Shown piece by piece: positions 23,568 through 38,165 of a DNA stretch of 64,000 bases (position 1 is the first letter of the stretch; each line of letters begins with the position of its first letter). The stretch lies in NCBI RefSeq assembly GCF_024679245.1, contig NC_090174.1, positions 42,850,188 through 42,914,187 on the forward strand. Reading direction: 5' to 3'. The position numbers were made by a program, and so were the translations under genes. The stretch comes from Pseudorasbora parva. Its lineage: Eukaryota; Chordata; Actinopteri; Cypriniformes; Gobionidae. The notes beneath the pieces were generated by a model. The model ran no database searches, was not told the origin of the DNA, and worked only from the letters and a program-made list of their open reading frames with translations.

Positions 23568-24548
23568 GTGAACTTTATGTGAACCACTCCTCAACCCTTG
23601 TTTTTGTTTTTTATTTTCTCTGGGATGCTTCCATTATTTTCATTTTGTCACCTTTGACTATGGGAGAGAAGTCTGAGCTATTGTGCATAGAATGAATGAT
23701 GTTATCCTTGTGATTCAGTCTGGCGTGACTATTTGTACTGTGTCGACGTGTGGTTGAATGCTGTCTGGAACTATTTGTATGTTTTGTGGCATATGGTTGT
23801 TACATGCAGAAATGCAGAATCACCCTTCCCATAAAGTACAGCGCCCCCATCATGGGACCCCTCCTTTGCAGCATGTGGAGTTATGTAGTCAGTATTAAAG
23901 GGATTGTTAAGCCAAAAATCTATATTTTGAATTAATTTTTTTGCGTCCAGCATGTCATTCCAAATGAGTATGACTTAACACACAACAAAAGGCAAAGAGA
24001 AAGATACTCGCAGTTTTAAAAAGCATGAGTCTATTAATTTGTACAGTGAAAACTATGCAGTGTTATTTTATATTTGACTAGATGTCTTTTGTAGGCCATT
24101 ACCCAAACAGTAATTTTAGTAGACCTTCCTGAGATTTTGTTTTATTGTATATTTACTGTATTTATTTGTACCATTTGTTTGTACTTTGTTTCTTGTTCTT
24201 ATCATATGCATATATAAAACAAAAAATGCCTGTAAATGCATTGGTGATAGATGTTTTATATTCGTTTTGTTTGAACATTGCTGTTTATTTTGCTATAAAT
24301 ATTTTACATGTTCAGATTATAAAACAATGTTAATTATTTTCTTAATTTTTCTTTTTATTGTAATAAAATCTTAAAAAAAGAACCATTATAGTGATGGTAA
24401 AGTACCAGATCGATAAGCAGTGCCGGTAAGAGTAGTAATACCGTTAAAACCTTAACGATACCCATCCCTAGAGGCAGCTGACTTTGATGGAGGAATTTGC
24501 TCTTTTACTCACAAACTACAATTCATGTTCATCAATAATGTGAGAACC

Positions 24549-24690
24549 TAGCCTGATGAGGTCATACTCAATTCTAGTCAGAATATGAGTCTGAAACTGC
24601 TCCATTGGGCTGTGATTATGGGGCGTGTTTCAACCGAACCAGGAAAGACCTCAATTGAATAGCATTTGTCCTTTATGTCAGTACATCATA
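24549..24690 (+). mobile_element. Fragment of the TAGCCTG element family
   Basis: It starts TAGCCTGATGAGGTCATACT and is closely similar over more than 100 bp to the start of the element at 36265-37018 (both contain TCAATTCTAGTCAGAATAT and GGGCTGTGATTATGGGG). The right part is missing. Immediately before it, 24380-24470 ends CTTAACGATACCCATCCCTA, a separate hAT-like end fragment. Confidence 0.65.
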
Positions 24691-25138
24691 AATAGAACAA
24701 GGCAACAGTTTACTGTCTGAGATTTTTCGCTCGTGTTGCTCCGCATCCAATCGCGTTCGGTTTAGCCAAGGTGTTACATAGTAAAACCTATTGGATAATG
24801 GACAAAACCTGTTGTGTTTTTCCTGTCTTTTTTTATTGATTTATTTTTAAATTAGCATTACATTTTTAAAAGTAAACTTCTGACTTAACTTGTCGAAGGC
24901 TGAAATAGTTAGTACAACCTTATAGTTTTATCCCTAGACTATTTAAAACTATATACCTTGCAGATTTTATTGTCTAGAATACTCTAATATTTAATAATAA
25001 TAAAAAACGGTTCATCCACAGAAGTCTAGGCTAAACCCTGAATATCCCCTGAAGCTGTTAAAAGTCAGTTGTGGTCATCATTTGCTTACAATATATGGAC
25101 AAGATAGATTCTGCTGTAAATAGCTCCTTTTTATGTTC

Positions 25139-25139
25139 A

Positions 25140-25226
<87 letters not shown>
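25139..25226 (+). repeat. (AAAG)22 microsatellite
   Basis: An uninterrupted AAAG tetranucleotide tract of 88 bp lies about 110 bp before the arvcf start exon, inside the preceding intron. The open frames across it on both strands are repeat artefacts. Its closeness to the splice acceptor makes length variation there potentially relevant to splicing, which is only an inference. Confidence 0.98.
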
Positions 25227-25356
25227 TGTGTAAATGATAACATAATTTACATTTTTGCTGAATTGTCCCTTTCAATGGTTGTTTCTTTTGTCCTGGATCC
25301 TTCTCTCTCCTCTACTTACCCTGCCCTGTAATCAGCATATAATTTTGGGCGCTGCT

Positions 25357-25569
25357 ATGGAAGAATATGACGTGCCGTCAGCCGCCAGTATCCTGGCATC
25401 AGTCAAAGAGCAAGAGGCACGCTTCGAGCGTCTGACCAGGGCCCTTGAAGAGGAACGACGCAATGTCTCCTTGCAGCTGGAACGTGGCAGTCTGCCCTCT
25501 GATCGACTGGTGGGCGGCACCACAGGCGTGAGCAACCAACCGCTGGCCTGGCAACAGATGGTCATGCAG
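25357..25569 (+). CDS. arvcf: ARVCF (delta-catenin family), first coding exon, N-terminal 71 residues
   Basis: The exon begins at 25336 after a pyrimidine-rich acceptor ending ATCAG. ATG at 25357 has G at -3 and +4. It ends with CAG (Gln71) before GTAAAC, in phase 0. The protein begins MEEYDVPSAASILASVKE, continues with the block QEARFERLTRALEEERR (residues 19-35), and has a conserved PLAWQQMVMQ near the end. This coiled-coil block is diagnostic of the p120/ARVCF/delta-catenin group. The MEEY start, the absence of a long leader as in CTNND2 and the AWQQ motif point to ARVCF. ARVCF binds the juxtamembrane tail of classical cadherins through its armadillo repeats, stabilises adherens junctions and also acts in the nucleus; those repeats are encoded beyond this window. 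Whether this is the a or b teleost paralogue cannot be told. The open frame extends past the donor into intron and upstream into the preceding intron; neither extension is coding. Confidence 0.93.
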
Positions 25570-26565
25570 GTAAACCATTCCAGCTTGGCCAGTCATGTGT
25601 CAGTCTATGTGAATGAACAAAACAGCCGGCAAACTCCCTTCACGCCGACGGTGCCTCATATCCATTGTTTTTAAAAAATCTGTCCATCTGTATCTCATTC
25701 AGCTTGAGCTGTGTGTGAGTTATTGCTCTGGATGTGTTGTCCTGCAGTGACTCATCATCTATTCCCAGGATGAGTTGTCTTTACACTCTTCTGTCTTCCC
25801 ATTTCTCTCCACCACGTGCTTTCTCATATTATCTCACAGACCTTCCCGTTTGCTTTGGGTCCTTTATGTTGCTGAGACAAGTAGTGGGCAGTTACAAAAT
25901 AGAGTTAATTGTCTCAGGTTACAAAAATGTATTTAATTATTTAGAGGAAAATGGATTACAATCTAGAAACTAATTTATGAGGCCTTTTGGTGGGGCACTG
26001 CCCATTTGTAGCTGCACCCCTTGTTTGAAGGTTGAAGGTTCAGACTCAGACCTATATCTTTTTGAATAATTTTAACACTTCTTTCTTAGCTTTCACATTA
26101 TGTTGTTCTGAACTGTTACATTTGCAAGATAATTTTTATCCATCAATTCGATCACCACTGGATTGCATCTAGATTTTGTTTATTTAATGTAATTTATATT
26201 TTATTTTCATACACAATTTAGTAAGATTCCTGTGCATATACAACACAGTATCAAACTATTTAGCATGAGTCTGTGTGGGTGGCTGGTGAGAAATGAGGCT
26301 GATGAAATTATTTTTATTTGTTTAGCGATCAGTAGTGATAAATGTCAGGGTAGTCAAGTCAGACTCTACACCAGCTTTCAATGGCAACAGTTTATTTCAT
26401 CCTTTTGTCACCATTGTGCATCAACTTTGAAACTAGATGTTTTTGTCTACATAACTGTTGAACTTTTTGTGTGTTGTAAAACTAGTTAAAGAAACATTAT
26501 GATTCTCACAGAAAAATGCCAGATATATTAACACTGCTTTGAATCTGATTGTCTGCCTATGTTAA

Positions 26566-26750
26566 AGGTATAGTTTACCCAAAAATGAACATGTACTCGT
26601 ATAATGCATGTCATGCATTGACATGCATTATACGAGCAACAAGTTAAAAATCTTAATTTGTGTTCTACTGAAGAAACAAACACTACATTTTGGATGCCCT
26701 GGGGGTAAGCAGATAAACTTCACATTTTTATTTTTGGGTGAACTATCCCT
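26566..26750 (+). mobile_element. Complete short TTAA-flanked MITE
   Basis: TTAA at 26562-26565 and 26751-26754 brackets AGGTATAGTTTACCCAAAAA and its near complement TTTTTGGGTGAACTATCCCT. The element is only 185 bp. It belongs to the most frequent family in the window and carries a perfect hairpin at 26596-26636. Confidence 0.9.
26596..26636. repeat. Perfect 18-bp-arm hairpin inside a MITE
   Basis: CTCGTATAATGCATGTCA at 26596-26613 is followed by the loop TGCAT and the exact complement at 26619-26636. No mismatch has accumulated. Confidence 0.97.
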
Positions 26751-27307
26751 TTAAGCCTGTGTGGTGCCCTCACCTTTACTCCTCTGTGCCTAACATGACT
26801 GCTTGAAAATTAGCTTGCCCTTTAACATGTTGGTTACTGTCACAAGGCCTTGAATGCCACAAGATCAGTTTGCGGGAACTGACTGGTATCTTCTGTCAAG
26901 ATATCTATCTTAATATCCTGTGTTGTTTCCTTTCTCACGAATTATGCTTAAATATCACACACCGCACAGTGATTAGGATCAAAATCTGGTGGTTTATGTT
27001 GCACATGCCTTTACCGGTGGTGATGTATTGATGTAGTTGGTGGTTCTAGCTACTGTGGACATACAGTGTATCTTAGCTCAGCATGCTAACCTTCTGGAAG
27101 TGTCCTGACCGTGTTTTGATGAGGTTGAATAATTCATGTTTATGTGTGTAGCTGAACTATTGGAGCAAAGACTTTAGAGTTAGCTGTACATTAACATGAC
27201 ATTGCATTGAAAATTGAACAGAAAAAAATTAGCATAACACATTTACCAACAAATGTTAGACTTTTATTTTTAATTCATTTAAATGTATAATTATATAATA
27301 TAAATAC

Positions 27308-27865
27308 TAGAGTTGTCAAGTGACATTGCAAGATCTGGTGCGCATTATATTTGGCTAAGAAATTACAGCAGTATAATTTTATTTTTTTAAATGATACAAT
27401 AGTAATAAAACTAAAACTGTCTGTAGGTAAATGTCTAAATGAGTACATCATTGATTTATTCAAACAACTGATTCATTCAGAAATAAAGTAAATGGTGTGT
27501 TGCTTTTACACACAACGTAGGGATAAATGACCTTTTAAAGGGTCCTTTTCTTGTTGACAAAAACAGACTACATTGTGTCTTCCATTTAACATCAATATCA
27601 CATTTTCAACGCTATTCAGTCCAAAAAACTGTGGTTCTGTGATATTGTGCTCGTTGCTCGTGAGCTATTGCATATGATACGATATAATATAATAGGCTAC
27701 ATCATGCATTGCAGTGAGGTTCTTAATGTTCTTCACCAGTCAACTGTATAAAATGGCAGTTGACCTATTTAGGTGGAGACCGGGCGGGTGTGTTAAATGT
27801 ATTCGTAATTTTAACGTTCCCCCATAACTAATTCATTGAATTAACGCATTAAGTCGACAGCCCTA
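27308..27865. mobile_element. hAT-like element with intact 8-bp target duplication
   Basis: ATAAATAC at 27300-27307 is repeated exactly at 27866-27873. The ends read TAGAGTTGTC and GACAGCCCTA (one mismatch as an inverted pair). It is 558 bp with no transposase. Its right side (TTGAATTAACGCATTAAG) links it to the degraded element at 9508-11014. Confidence 0.9.
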
Positions 27866-27873
27866 ATAAATAC

Positions 27874-29092
27874 ACAAAAATCATATTTTATTATATCTTT
27901 TAAGGTTGACACATTCAGATGTTTTCTTTCAGCAGTCCTCTCATGATTTCAGGGAATTCTTCATAATGATGTCTTGATCTTCAGGGCACACTTATGGCTT
28001 TAACTACTCATGTTTCATGTGATTGGCCAACTTCCTTCTGCACATGCTCCAGAGATTATATAGTGAATGTTGTGAGACCAGGGATCTAAACTGGGTTGGA
28101 TTTGTATAGTTTTCCAACTTGAAACTGGCAAATCTCAATATGTTGTGGTGCAGCAGGAGCACCTCATTCATTTTGTGTCTTGTACACATTAATGCTGTTC
28201 TAGAAGGCGGATCAAGTATTAATGGATATAATTCCCAAAGCAAGAAAGGACTCACACCATTCACTGCTTTATCTTGGGTCTGTTTACTGGGGGGAGATAT
28301 TGATTTCTTTTGTTTTTAAACCTTTGTTATTCTACACAAGGCCTGAAAGGTCACAGAGTGACAGAGACACACAATAGGACTCCGTCACTGGCAGACCTGG
28401 TCTCTTTCACAGCTACTCTGATACTGTAGACAGCTTTTCTTTAAAGTAACCTCAACTGTTCCACATGTAAGTAATGTTCGGGGTCATGACCTGAGGCATG
28501 ATGAGGAACAACGCAGCTACTACTTCCTGAAACATAATTTAAAATTCAGGAAGCGTGCCTGGAGGAGTGAACTGAAGCTTGGTTCCTGTGTCTGAACTTT
28601 GCTAGCTCTGTCTAAATTTTTTTGAGTCTGAAAGGCCTGTGGAGAGCTTTGGAAGAACAGTTGCCGCTTTGATCAATGCTGTCTGTGATAAGACACACAG
28701 AGATTGTACGATACACCACAGCTCAGGTTCCTCAGTCTTACTGTACATGTCCACCGGTGTGGAGTGAGAGGAGCTCAGCCAATGTTTTCAGTTTGTTCTG
28801 TAAAAGCTGAGAAAGGAGAAATGAAAAATTATAGGCACAATTTTCTTTATGTTAAATTGTATGGTAACCCATTAGTTCACATCACAGCAGAAACAAGATC
28901 CAACACAACAGAAAAGCCACAACTTAATGGAATAAGCACAATGGAAACATGTTACAACACATCGGAAATGCTTGCTTTCTCGACTAGAGGGTGCGTTAAA
29001 GCTGTGATCTAACGAAATCAAAGTAAAAGCTGTTTAAAATTAGTCATATTGTTATATACCATTACTGCTTGTACGAAGCCCAAATTTAACCT
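27874..29092 (+). other. arvcf intron, single-copy-like stretch
   Basis: No supported exon was seen. A degenerate CAACACAACAGAAA-type stretch at about 28895-28965 resembles the complement of the tandem repeat at 22089-22205. Confidence 0.45.
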
Positions 29093-29096
29093 TTAA

Positions 29097-30147
29097 AGGG
29101 ATGTTGAATTGAGAAATCAACTTTCCCCTGAGCTTCTGATATATAAAATGTCACGTAATATACGAATATCCTGTAAGTTTTAGAGCGGAAAACGTCCTTG
29201 TTAGACAAAGAAAAGCTTTTATAGACACCAGGCCCAGAAAACGATTGTGTTCGCATCTTGACATCATCGACTGAGGAAACACGCCTCTAGGCAAGTGTAA
29301 TTCAGTAGCCCCGCCCACCGAAATCACGCTAGCCAGCAGCAATAAACATGCCGAAGAATATAGCAAGATATTGCTCTATTCCTGGTTGTTGAAGAACACA
29401 GTCGCTGAATAAGCTTCCTTCGGATCCTAATATTAGAAATGTGTGGTTGAACTTTATTTTTAATGAAGTTCCAGCTCACGTGGGGGAAGACATGTTCACT
29501 TCATTTCACCGTGGAATCGTTTGTAAACAAATCTCACAATGCTATTCTTCTATATTGGATCCAACAAGAAGAACATACCTTTAGCACGCTGGCCTCAGAC
29601 ATGTATGGGCCAGGGCTCGCAAAGCTACCAAAACGGAAGCCCGTCGGCAGGCCGATGAATCTCGTAATATTCCTTTCTTGTTCTGCTATTCTCTCTCTCG
29701 TGACATTTGAAGGGCGTGCTCGCGAACGTGTATGTGTGTGTGCGCAGTTCGCGCCTTTATCGAATAATCATGCGGGCTATGTAATACAAAAATAATAGTC
29801 CAATCAATCGCAGGTGGATGAGAAATAAATCATTGTTTGTTTCTTTGATTGTTGCCGCTTTCAAAACAACCCCTCCCTCATGTGAACTGAACTAACAGGG
29901 GCATAGATATGACAGGGGAGCTGAAGCTCATTAAATATGCAAATCTTATCCAATCCTAGCTGTGGGCGTTTACTTCTAAGTCTCCAGTGCTGCTCACCCG
30001 TCAAAACCCAATGTTCAGAAGAGAGCCTCAAAACCAGTGTAGAAAATAGCCTATTACTTATTAGTTATGTTTTTGAATGTAAAAACCACACGAACATCAT
30101 TAGTTGACCTCAGACAACAGTATAAAAAAAGCCAGTTTATGACACCT
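29097..30147 (+). mobile_element. TTAA-flanked DNA transposon carrying a broken THAP domain (copy 2, most complete)
   Basis: TTAA occurs at 29093-29096 and 30148-30151. The ends begin AGGGATG and, on the other strand, AGGTGTC, so the inverted match is short. At about 1.05 kb it is the fullest of three copies in the window (others at 1-523 and about 59640-60227). It encodes a THAP-like domain fossil but no recognisable catalytic domain, so it is non-autonomous. Confidence 0.8.
29348..29584 (+). pseudogene. THAP-type zinc-finger domain fossil inside the transposon
   Basis: ATG at 29348 opens a frame reading RYCSIPGC (a C-x4-C pair), then TGA at 29390. The same frame resumes with KLPSDPNIRNVWLNF, as expected for the LP and W of THAP domains. 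The second zinc-ligand pair, CSLHFTVESF (C-x2-H), lies in a different frame at 29493-29522. One stop and one frameshift therefore break the domain. THAP domains are zinc-dependent DNA-binding modules found in P-element-like transposases and in host proteins derived from them. Here it is transposon-derived and not functional as written. Confidence 0.75.
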
Positions 30148-32789
<2,642 letters not shown>

Positions 32790-32797
32790 CTTTGAGG

Positions 32798-35333
32798 TAG
32801 GGCTGGTATATGGCCCCAAAAAATTATCACGATATAATTTTCCATATCAGTCGATATCGATAAATAACACGATAAATGTAAAATTTTTATTTCTTTAAAA
32901 TGTAAAGGCATATTTTTGCTCATGAGTGAAATATGTAGAAAACAGACAGTTAACTGTGTTTTTAAACTATCCTTTATTGTCGAAACATGATAAACACTTC
33001 CAAACAGGTGAACAATTTATTAAAACTGAGGTAGATTTATTTATTAAAATATTAATTGTGGTAAGCATTTTTTACTCTACACTGTATATCAATAACATCA
33101 TCACTTAATTGTGTAAGTAGTAAAACACTAAAAATGCAAACAGGCAAAAAAGAAAAGAAAAGCGTTTTAAGTTAAGAAACATTTTGAGTCCCCCCTCTCT
33201 TACATCACAGTGGATTGGTCCACTGTGCGTCGCTCTCTCTCACACACACACACACGCACGCACGCCCATCTCTCCGACAGTGGGCCGGTCGGGAGATGAG
33301 GGAGAGAGAGCAAAGTTCAGTATTTGCAGATCTCCAGATCTCTGTCTAGTCTATTTTATTCATTTTAAACATCGGATGATATTATTTCTCTTTTGATACA
33401 TGCGATGCTGAGTCATTAATACATCACCAAAGACAAACAATTATGATAGCGATGTACAAGTCCGATGTTTTAGTGATTATAGTTTGGTCACCCACTACAA
33501 CTAACAAGGTAATAAGCCTGCTGTGTGTGAATGTAGTTTATAGATTTACCGCTGTGTTGGGCTTAATGTTATATGGAAGAACTTCGAAGAAGCACGATAA
33601 TAAATCAGGGATGGAAATTAACTTTTTTGTCCACCGGCCACTGTGGCTGGTGGATTTCAAAATCTACCAGCCACTCAATGTTTTAACCAGCCACTTTCTT
33701 GTTTTTAACCGACAATGTGTAACTGCACGTGAAAATTAATACTACAACCTCTACAATACTTAAGCTGTTTATTTAATCTCAAATCTCAATGAAATACTGA
33801 CATTTTTTCACTCTTATACACACACAAACCATGAACTGATATACATTTCATTAAATGAGTAGGGCTCTATGTTCTCTCTCTTTTTTTTTTTTTTACCTGG
33901 ATGTGGCATTTGGATGATTCTTTTATGGCTTCCAGTTTTAGGTTTTTAGTACAATGAAACTACTAGTTTTGGCATCTTCTGAAGCGTGTTGACGACATAC
34001 CGAGCAGAACATTGTCAGTAGGGATGCATCAAAATAAAAATTATTGGCTGAAACCGAAGCACTAAAAGAAATTATGCAAATTATCCATTGCATTTATGGC
34101 TAATGCTATGACTGAGTAACTTTACTAAAAATCAAGGTATTGCAATTGCATTAATTAATATTAAAGTTTCAAATAATAAATCAATTACAAATTATGCAAA
34201 TATTTATTTAGCACATTGCAACATCAAACAGTATAAAATAAAATTCAAAGTAAAATGTTTAACTTGATCTCACTCATGTGTACATTAAATAATAATGTAC
34301 AGGTCTACTAGCCTACAGAAATGTAATAAAGTAATCAAATGTAAAGTAACTGCATATTTAACTGTTTAAATGAAAGATTATTCCTTATTAAACTTACAAA
34401 AGCTATTCAATCAAGAGCAGTGAGTGATGTCCTTATCGTTTGTTTGACATTAAACATAGCAGTAAAAGCTACTGCCCCTTTAAGACCTAATAGAAGGATA
34501 TGCTCTTCTTTCACGACTGTATAAAGTTCACTTAAGGCATATTCAGACTATGTCTGCTAGAATTCTCATCAAGATGAACATGTTGGCATACTTTTTGTGT
34601 GAGTTTGTCCGTTTAAGCACAAGACTTGAAAGAGAACTCAATATTTGCGCGCTGTGAGACGGGTGCGCGCTTCCGGATGACAGTGACGGATCTTCTCTCA
34701 GTGCGTGCGAGTTATTATGGTTATTATTCGCGTCTTCTGGCACTACATCCGGGTAATGACGGCGAAAACGACTGGTCATATTCGGACATACATAGTGCGG
34801 CCGCACTCGCATTCACTGAAGACAGTTTATAAAGAGGGGAAACAGTATGCTATTTTTATTTACCCGCCACGGTGGCCGGTAGGTGAAGCGAGTTTACCCG
34901 CCACAACGCAAAATCACCCGCATTTGGCTGGTGGCGGGTGCTAATTTCCATCCCTGTAATAAATTCCTCGTGACGAACCTATGATAAGCAGCCCACGCAC
35001 GTCGCTCTGTTTTATGTCGGATGGAATCGCCAAAATATCTCCAAACCACGGGAGTTAAGCAAACTAACGTTAACTTGTCAACGATATCTGTGTCCTCCGA
35101 GCTGGTTGTGAGCGCGGACTTTTCTTCACTATTGCTCATTTTTCTCGCTCCCCTTCACTCCGATCCTCCAAGCCTGTCAGCCACAGACTGTAAACAACAG
35201 CGCGTGCAGCACCCAGAAGCCCGGTCTGCAATACGCATGCGCAGCATTACGCATAACGCGTAAGCATTAAATCGAGAATTTATCGAACATTATATCATGA
35301 TAATTATCGTTATCGTTTTATCGACCAGCCCTA
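32798..35333. mobile_element. hAT-like element (TAGGGCTGG family) with intact target duplication, host of a nested element
   Basis: CTTTGAGG at 32790-32797 is repeated exactly at 35334-35341. The ends are TAGGGCTGG and CCAGCCCTA, with subterminal CGATA/TATCG-rich sequence on both sides. Without the 1.35-kb nested element it is about 1.18 kb and has no recognisable transposase. The minus-strand 155-residue open frame at 32456-32923 crosses its boundary and is chance. Confidence 0.9.
33606..34956. mobile_element. Second hAT-like element nested in the first
   Basis: TAATAAAT at 33598-33605 is repeated exactly at 34957-34964. The inverted ends are CAGGGATGGAAATTA and its exact complement. Subterminal GCCACTGTGGCTGGTGG words recur near the other end (TTGGCTGGTGGCGGGTG). 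It is 1.35 kb with no recognised transposase domain in the visible frames. Confidence 0.92.
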
Positions 35334-35718
35334 CTTTGAGGGTTCAAAAGAAATAGCTCCAACCCATGTTCTGTGCGCAAATTGAACAAAGAAAAAAGTC
35401 TGAACTTTAAAGGAGACTTATAGTTGTGATAGTGTCTCAGTCTTCATTACACTACATAATAGTAATACTAATAGTTATAATATTATATAACAGAAATAGC
35501 CATGTATTGTAATACAAATGCACTGAAAAATAAAGGAAACTTTCATAATTAGTATTGTGACCATTTCTATTAGTGCTGGGGAAAAATGAATCATGATTAA
35601 TAAATAAAAGTTTGTGTTTACATAATATACATGTGTGTGTGTACTGTGTATAATTATTATGCATATATACATACACACACATGTGTGTATATATTTAAGA
35701 AATAAATATATCCCTTTT

Positions 35719-35946
35719 TTAAGAATGACTTCAATGCCGTTCTTTGTTCTTTTCTCAGAGAAAAGCTTAACTCCAAGTCGTCCAGAGTCGTGGTAGCACG
35801 CAAGCGCAACTCTGCCGTCATTATGTTAAGCCCCGCACACCAACTATATACTATACTATATGTTTACAGCTCAGAAGTGTATTGAGACTTTCTAGATGAT
35901 ACTACAGATTAGATTTGCTGCTGCTATAGGGTGCGTCTAGATTTCG
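35719..35946 (+). mobile_element. Fragment related to the 39028-39576 element
   Basis: AAGAATGACTTCAATGCCG through GGGTGCGTCTAGATTTC matches the right half of the element at 39028-39576 (shared GCCGTCATTATGTTAAGCC and CAGCTCAGAAGTGTATTGAG) with small deletions. It lacks the left end. Confidence 0.75.
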
Positions 35947-36264
35947 GCTACATCTCATTACAAATCTATTACAATGCGGTATTTGTCATAACCCTAACCC
36001 TATGCAGATGTGAAAATAATGCCTAACTGGTGTCTGCTTCGTTCCCAAATGTACGCTAAACTCAGCACCTGCACGGATGGAGTTGTTCACTGCATTCATT
36101 TACTATGAACTGAGGCGCAAACGAAGTGCGCACTTCTCCTTATGCAGCGCAAACAGACAGTCTTTTGCAATTTGATTAGGAAACAAAGCCTTATTGCGCT
36201 TTCGATTTAAGTTAGTTTGACAGCAATGCCGCAAAACACAACATTAAAGAACTTTTATGTTATG

Positions 36265-37018
36265 TAGCCTGACATGGTCATACTCAATTCTAGTCAGAAT
36301 ATAAGTTTGAAACTGCTTCATTGGGCTGTGATTATGGGGGTCGTAATTTCAACCAAACCAGGAAAGACTTTAATTGGATAGACCTACAACCAATCAGAGC
36401 AGCGAAACGACGCATTGTCAAAATGTCAACAGAGTTCAACTGCACTGTTGCTAAATCCGCGTTTTTTACGCGGGTTGTTTTCTATGTCTGCGGGTTTAAG
36501 CGACTATTATGTGATAGACCCATGAGTGCGAATTTTAGCAGGCAACCTTGCCAAAATAACACACATTTTGCCCCCCAAACGCCATTTTTCCCCCGGAGAA
36601 CCCCTCGAGAAGCTATTGTTTAGGGCTAGTAGTTGGCGGGTTTTGTTGTAAAAGGCTGGAGTACACGATCTTTGCCCGTGTTGTAAAAAAATAAAATAAT
36701 TTAATGATTTAATGATACACAGAGTACTTACCCAACATGATCATCATTTCTGAGAGAAATTGTGAAGGTGAATGCATATACAAACAAGCTCTCCATTTAG
36801 AATTTGAACAAATATAATCCAAGCCCCTTTCATGATGTGCATGATTACGTTACTGTTGATCATCTGTCTGTCGTCGTCTAAAGCCCGCCCTGATGATTTC
36901 ATTGGTCCGAACAGTTTCTGTTCGGGGATAATTACTCCTCTATGGAGCAAGGCCAGACCGAACTGCCCGAACCTAAAAATTGTGTGGGCGGGGCTAAGTT
37001 CGGCTGGCATCCAGGCTA
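36265..37018 (+). mobile_element. TAGCCTG element, probably complete
   Basis: It starts TAGCCTGACATGG and ends CATCCAGGCTA, a short inverted pair. The first 120 bp match the fragment at 24549. A target duplication was not clear. The open frames at 36321-36623 and 36744-37062 lie inside it, and neither resembles a known transposase. Confidence 0.65.
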
Positions 37019-38089
37019 GTTATTATGAAAAGTATGAAAATATATTTCTGGGCCGCCAATGAATGGGAAACACTGAAATGTATTTTTGGCGGTCAGTGTT
37101 GACCTAAATACTATTAGTAGTCTACTAGTTGTCTATATTGTGAACTATTTAACTGACTCGTCAGCTAATGAATGTGGTTGAAGGGCTCCTGATTATATCG
37201 TGTTCTTAACCGTACCAGCAGGATTGACTTTGGAGCAACTTAAAGGACCAACTGCTGCTCACTCAGTGGATCCTGAACTCGTGTGTTTAAAATAAGAATA
37301 TATTGCTTTATGAGACCCTTGAGTCACTCCAGGAATGTGACCCCTTTACTTGGCATGTTCATATATAACCAAACAAGTATGTGTGCTTGACCCTCTTATT
37401 GGGAGCCTAAATTGAAACCACTTGAAGTGTGTAAAATGCACTCTGACTTAAAAGAGTTTTTTGGAGCCTTCAAGATACTGACTTTCAATGGTAGTTGCCT
37501 TGAAGTGGTTTAGCATCACAGTTTAATAATGTATGTGCCACACATTTGTTGATAAATAACGATTGAGGATATAGCTGATGATTACTTGCACGTTTCTACA
37601 AAGATGGGTTGATTGGTATTATTTTTTAACTTTCTCTTAAAGAAATCAAATTGTCATCACCCTGTGTGGCAGGTAACACAATATAAGATCAGCTAAATGT
37701 TATTGTTTTATTGTCCTGTGGTTTTCCCCTTATATAATATGTAATATTTTTGTCTGGTCTCTGCTGGCTTTATTGACTTTGTGTGTGTGGATAGACTCGT
37801 TTGTGCTCTTCATATTTATCCAGAGATTGGTGTGTCTGGACTGTCATTCGCTTACCTTATTACCAGGGCCCTAGTCTATTTACACGTTGTGTCATAACAA
37901 GACTGTATGCGAGCAGAGGACTGTATAATGAGCTTCGAGTAAGTGAACATTTGGAGAGCAGCTACAGAATGAGAATGTTAGACACAGTAGGACAGCTCAG
38001 ACTAAATGCTGAAGTGTAGAGCTGATATTTAATGTTCTGATGGTAGCTTGTAAAATATAGTCACCACAAAATGAAATATATGTGTAGTT

Positions 38090-38165
38090 AAAGGAATAGA
38101 TAACCCCAACATTTTGTCATTTACTTGCTCTCATGTTGCTCGAAACCTGTATGCCATTTATTCTC
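38090..38165 (+). mobile_element. Fragment of the common TTAA MITE
   Basis: AAAGGAATAGATAACCCCAA and CTCATGTTGCTCGAAACCTG match the left side of this family. The remainder is absent. Between 37019 and 39027 nothing else was supported. Confidence 0.5.

Larger units (their letters stand above)
25570..27299 (+). other. arvcf: arvcf intron following the start exon
   Basis: It begins with a canonical donor at 25570 (GTAAAC). Apart from the MITE at 26566-26750 it is unremarkable, AT-rich, and without another supported exon. Confidence 0.6.

Noticed and set aside
25255..25356. Upstream extension of the arvcf frame to a methionine at 25255
   Set aside because: The extension runs through the pyrimidine tract and splice acceptor at 25335. 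Family members start at the methionine corresponding to 25357.
29463..29795. 110-residue plus-strand frame as an independent gene
   Set aside because: It carries only the second half of the broken THAP domain, and its first methionine lies inside the transposon. It is described instead as part of the pseudogene.
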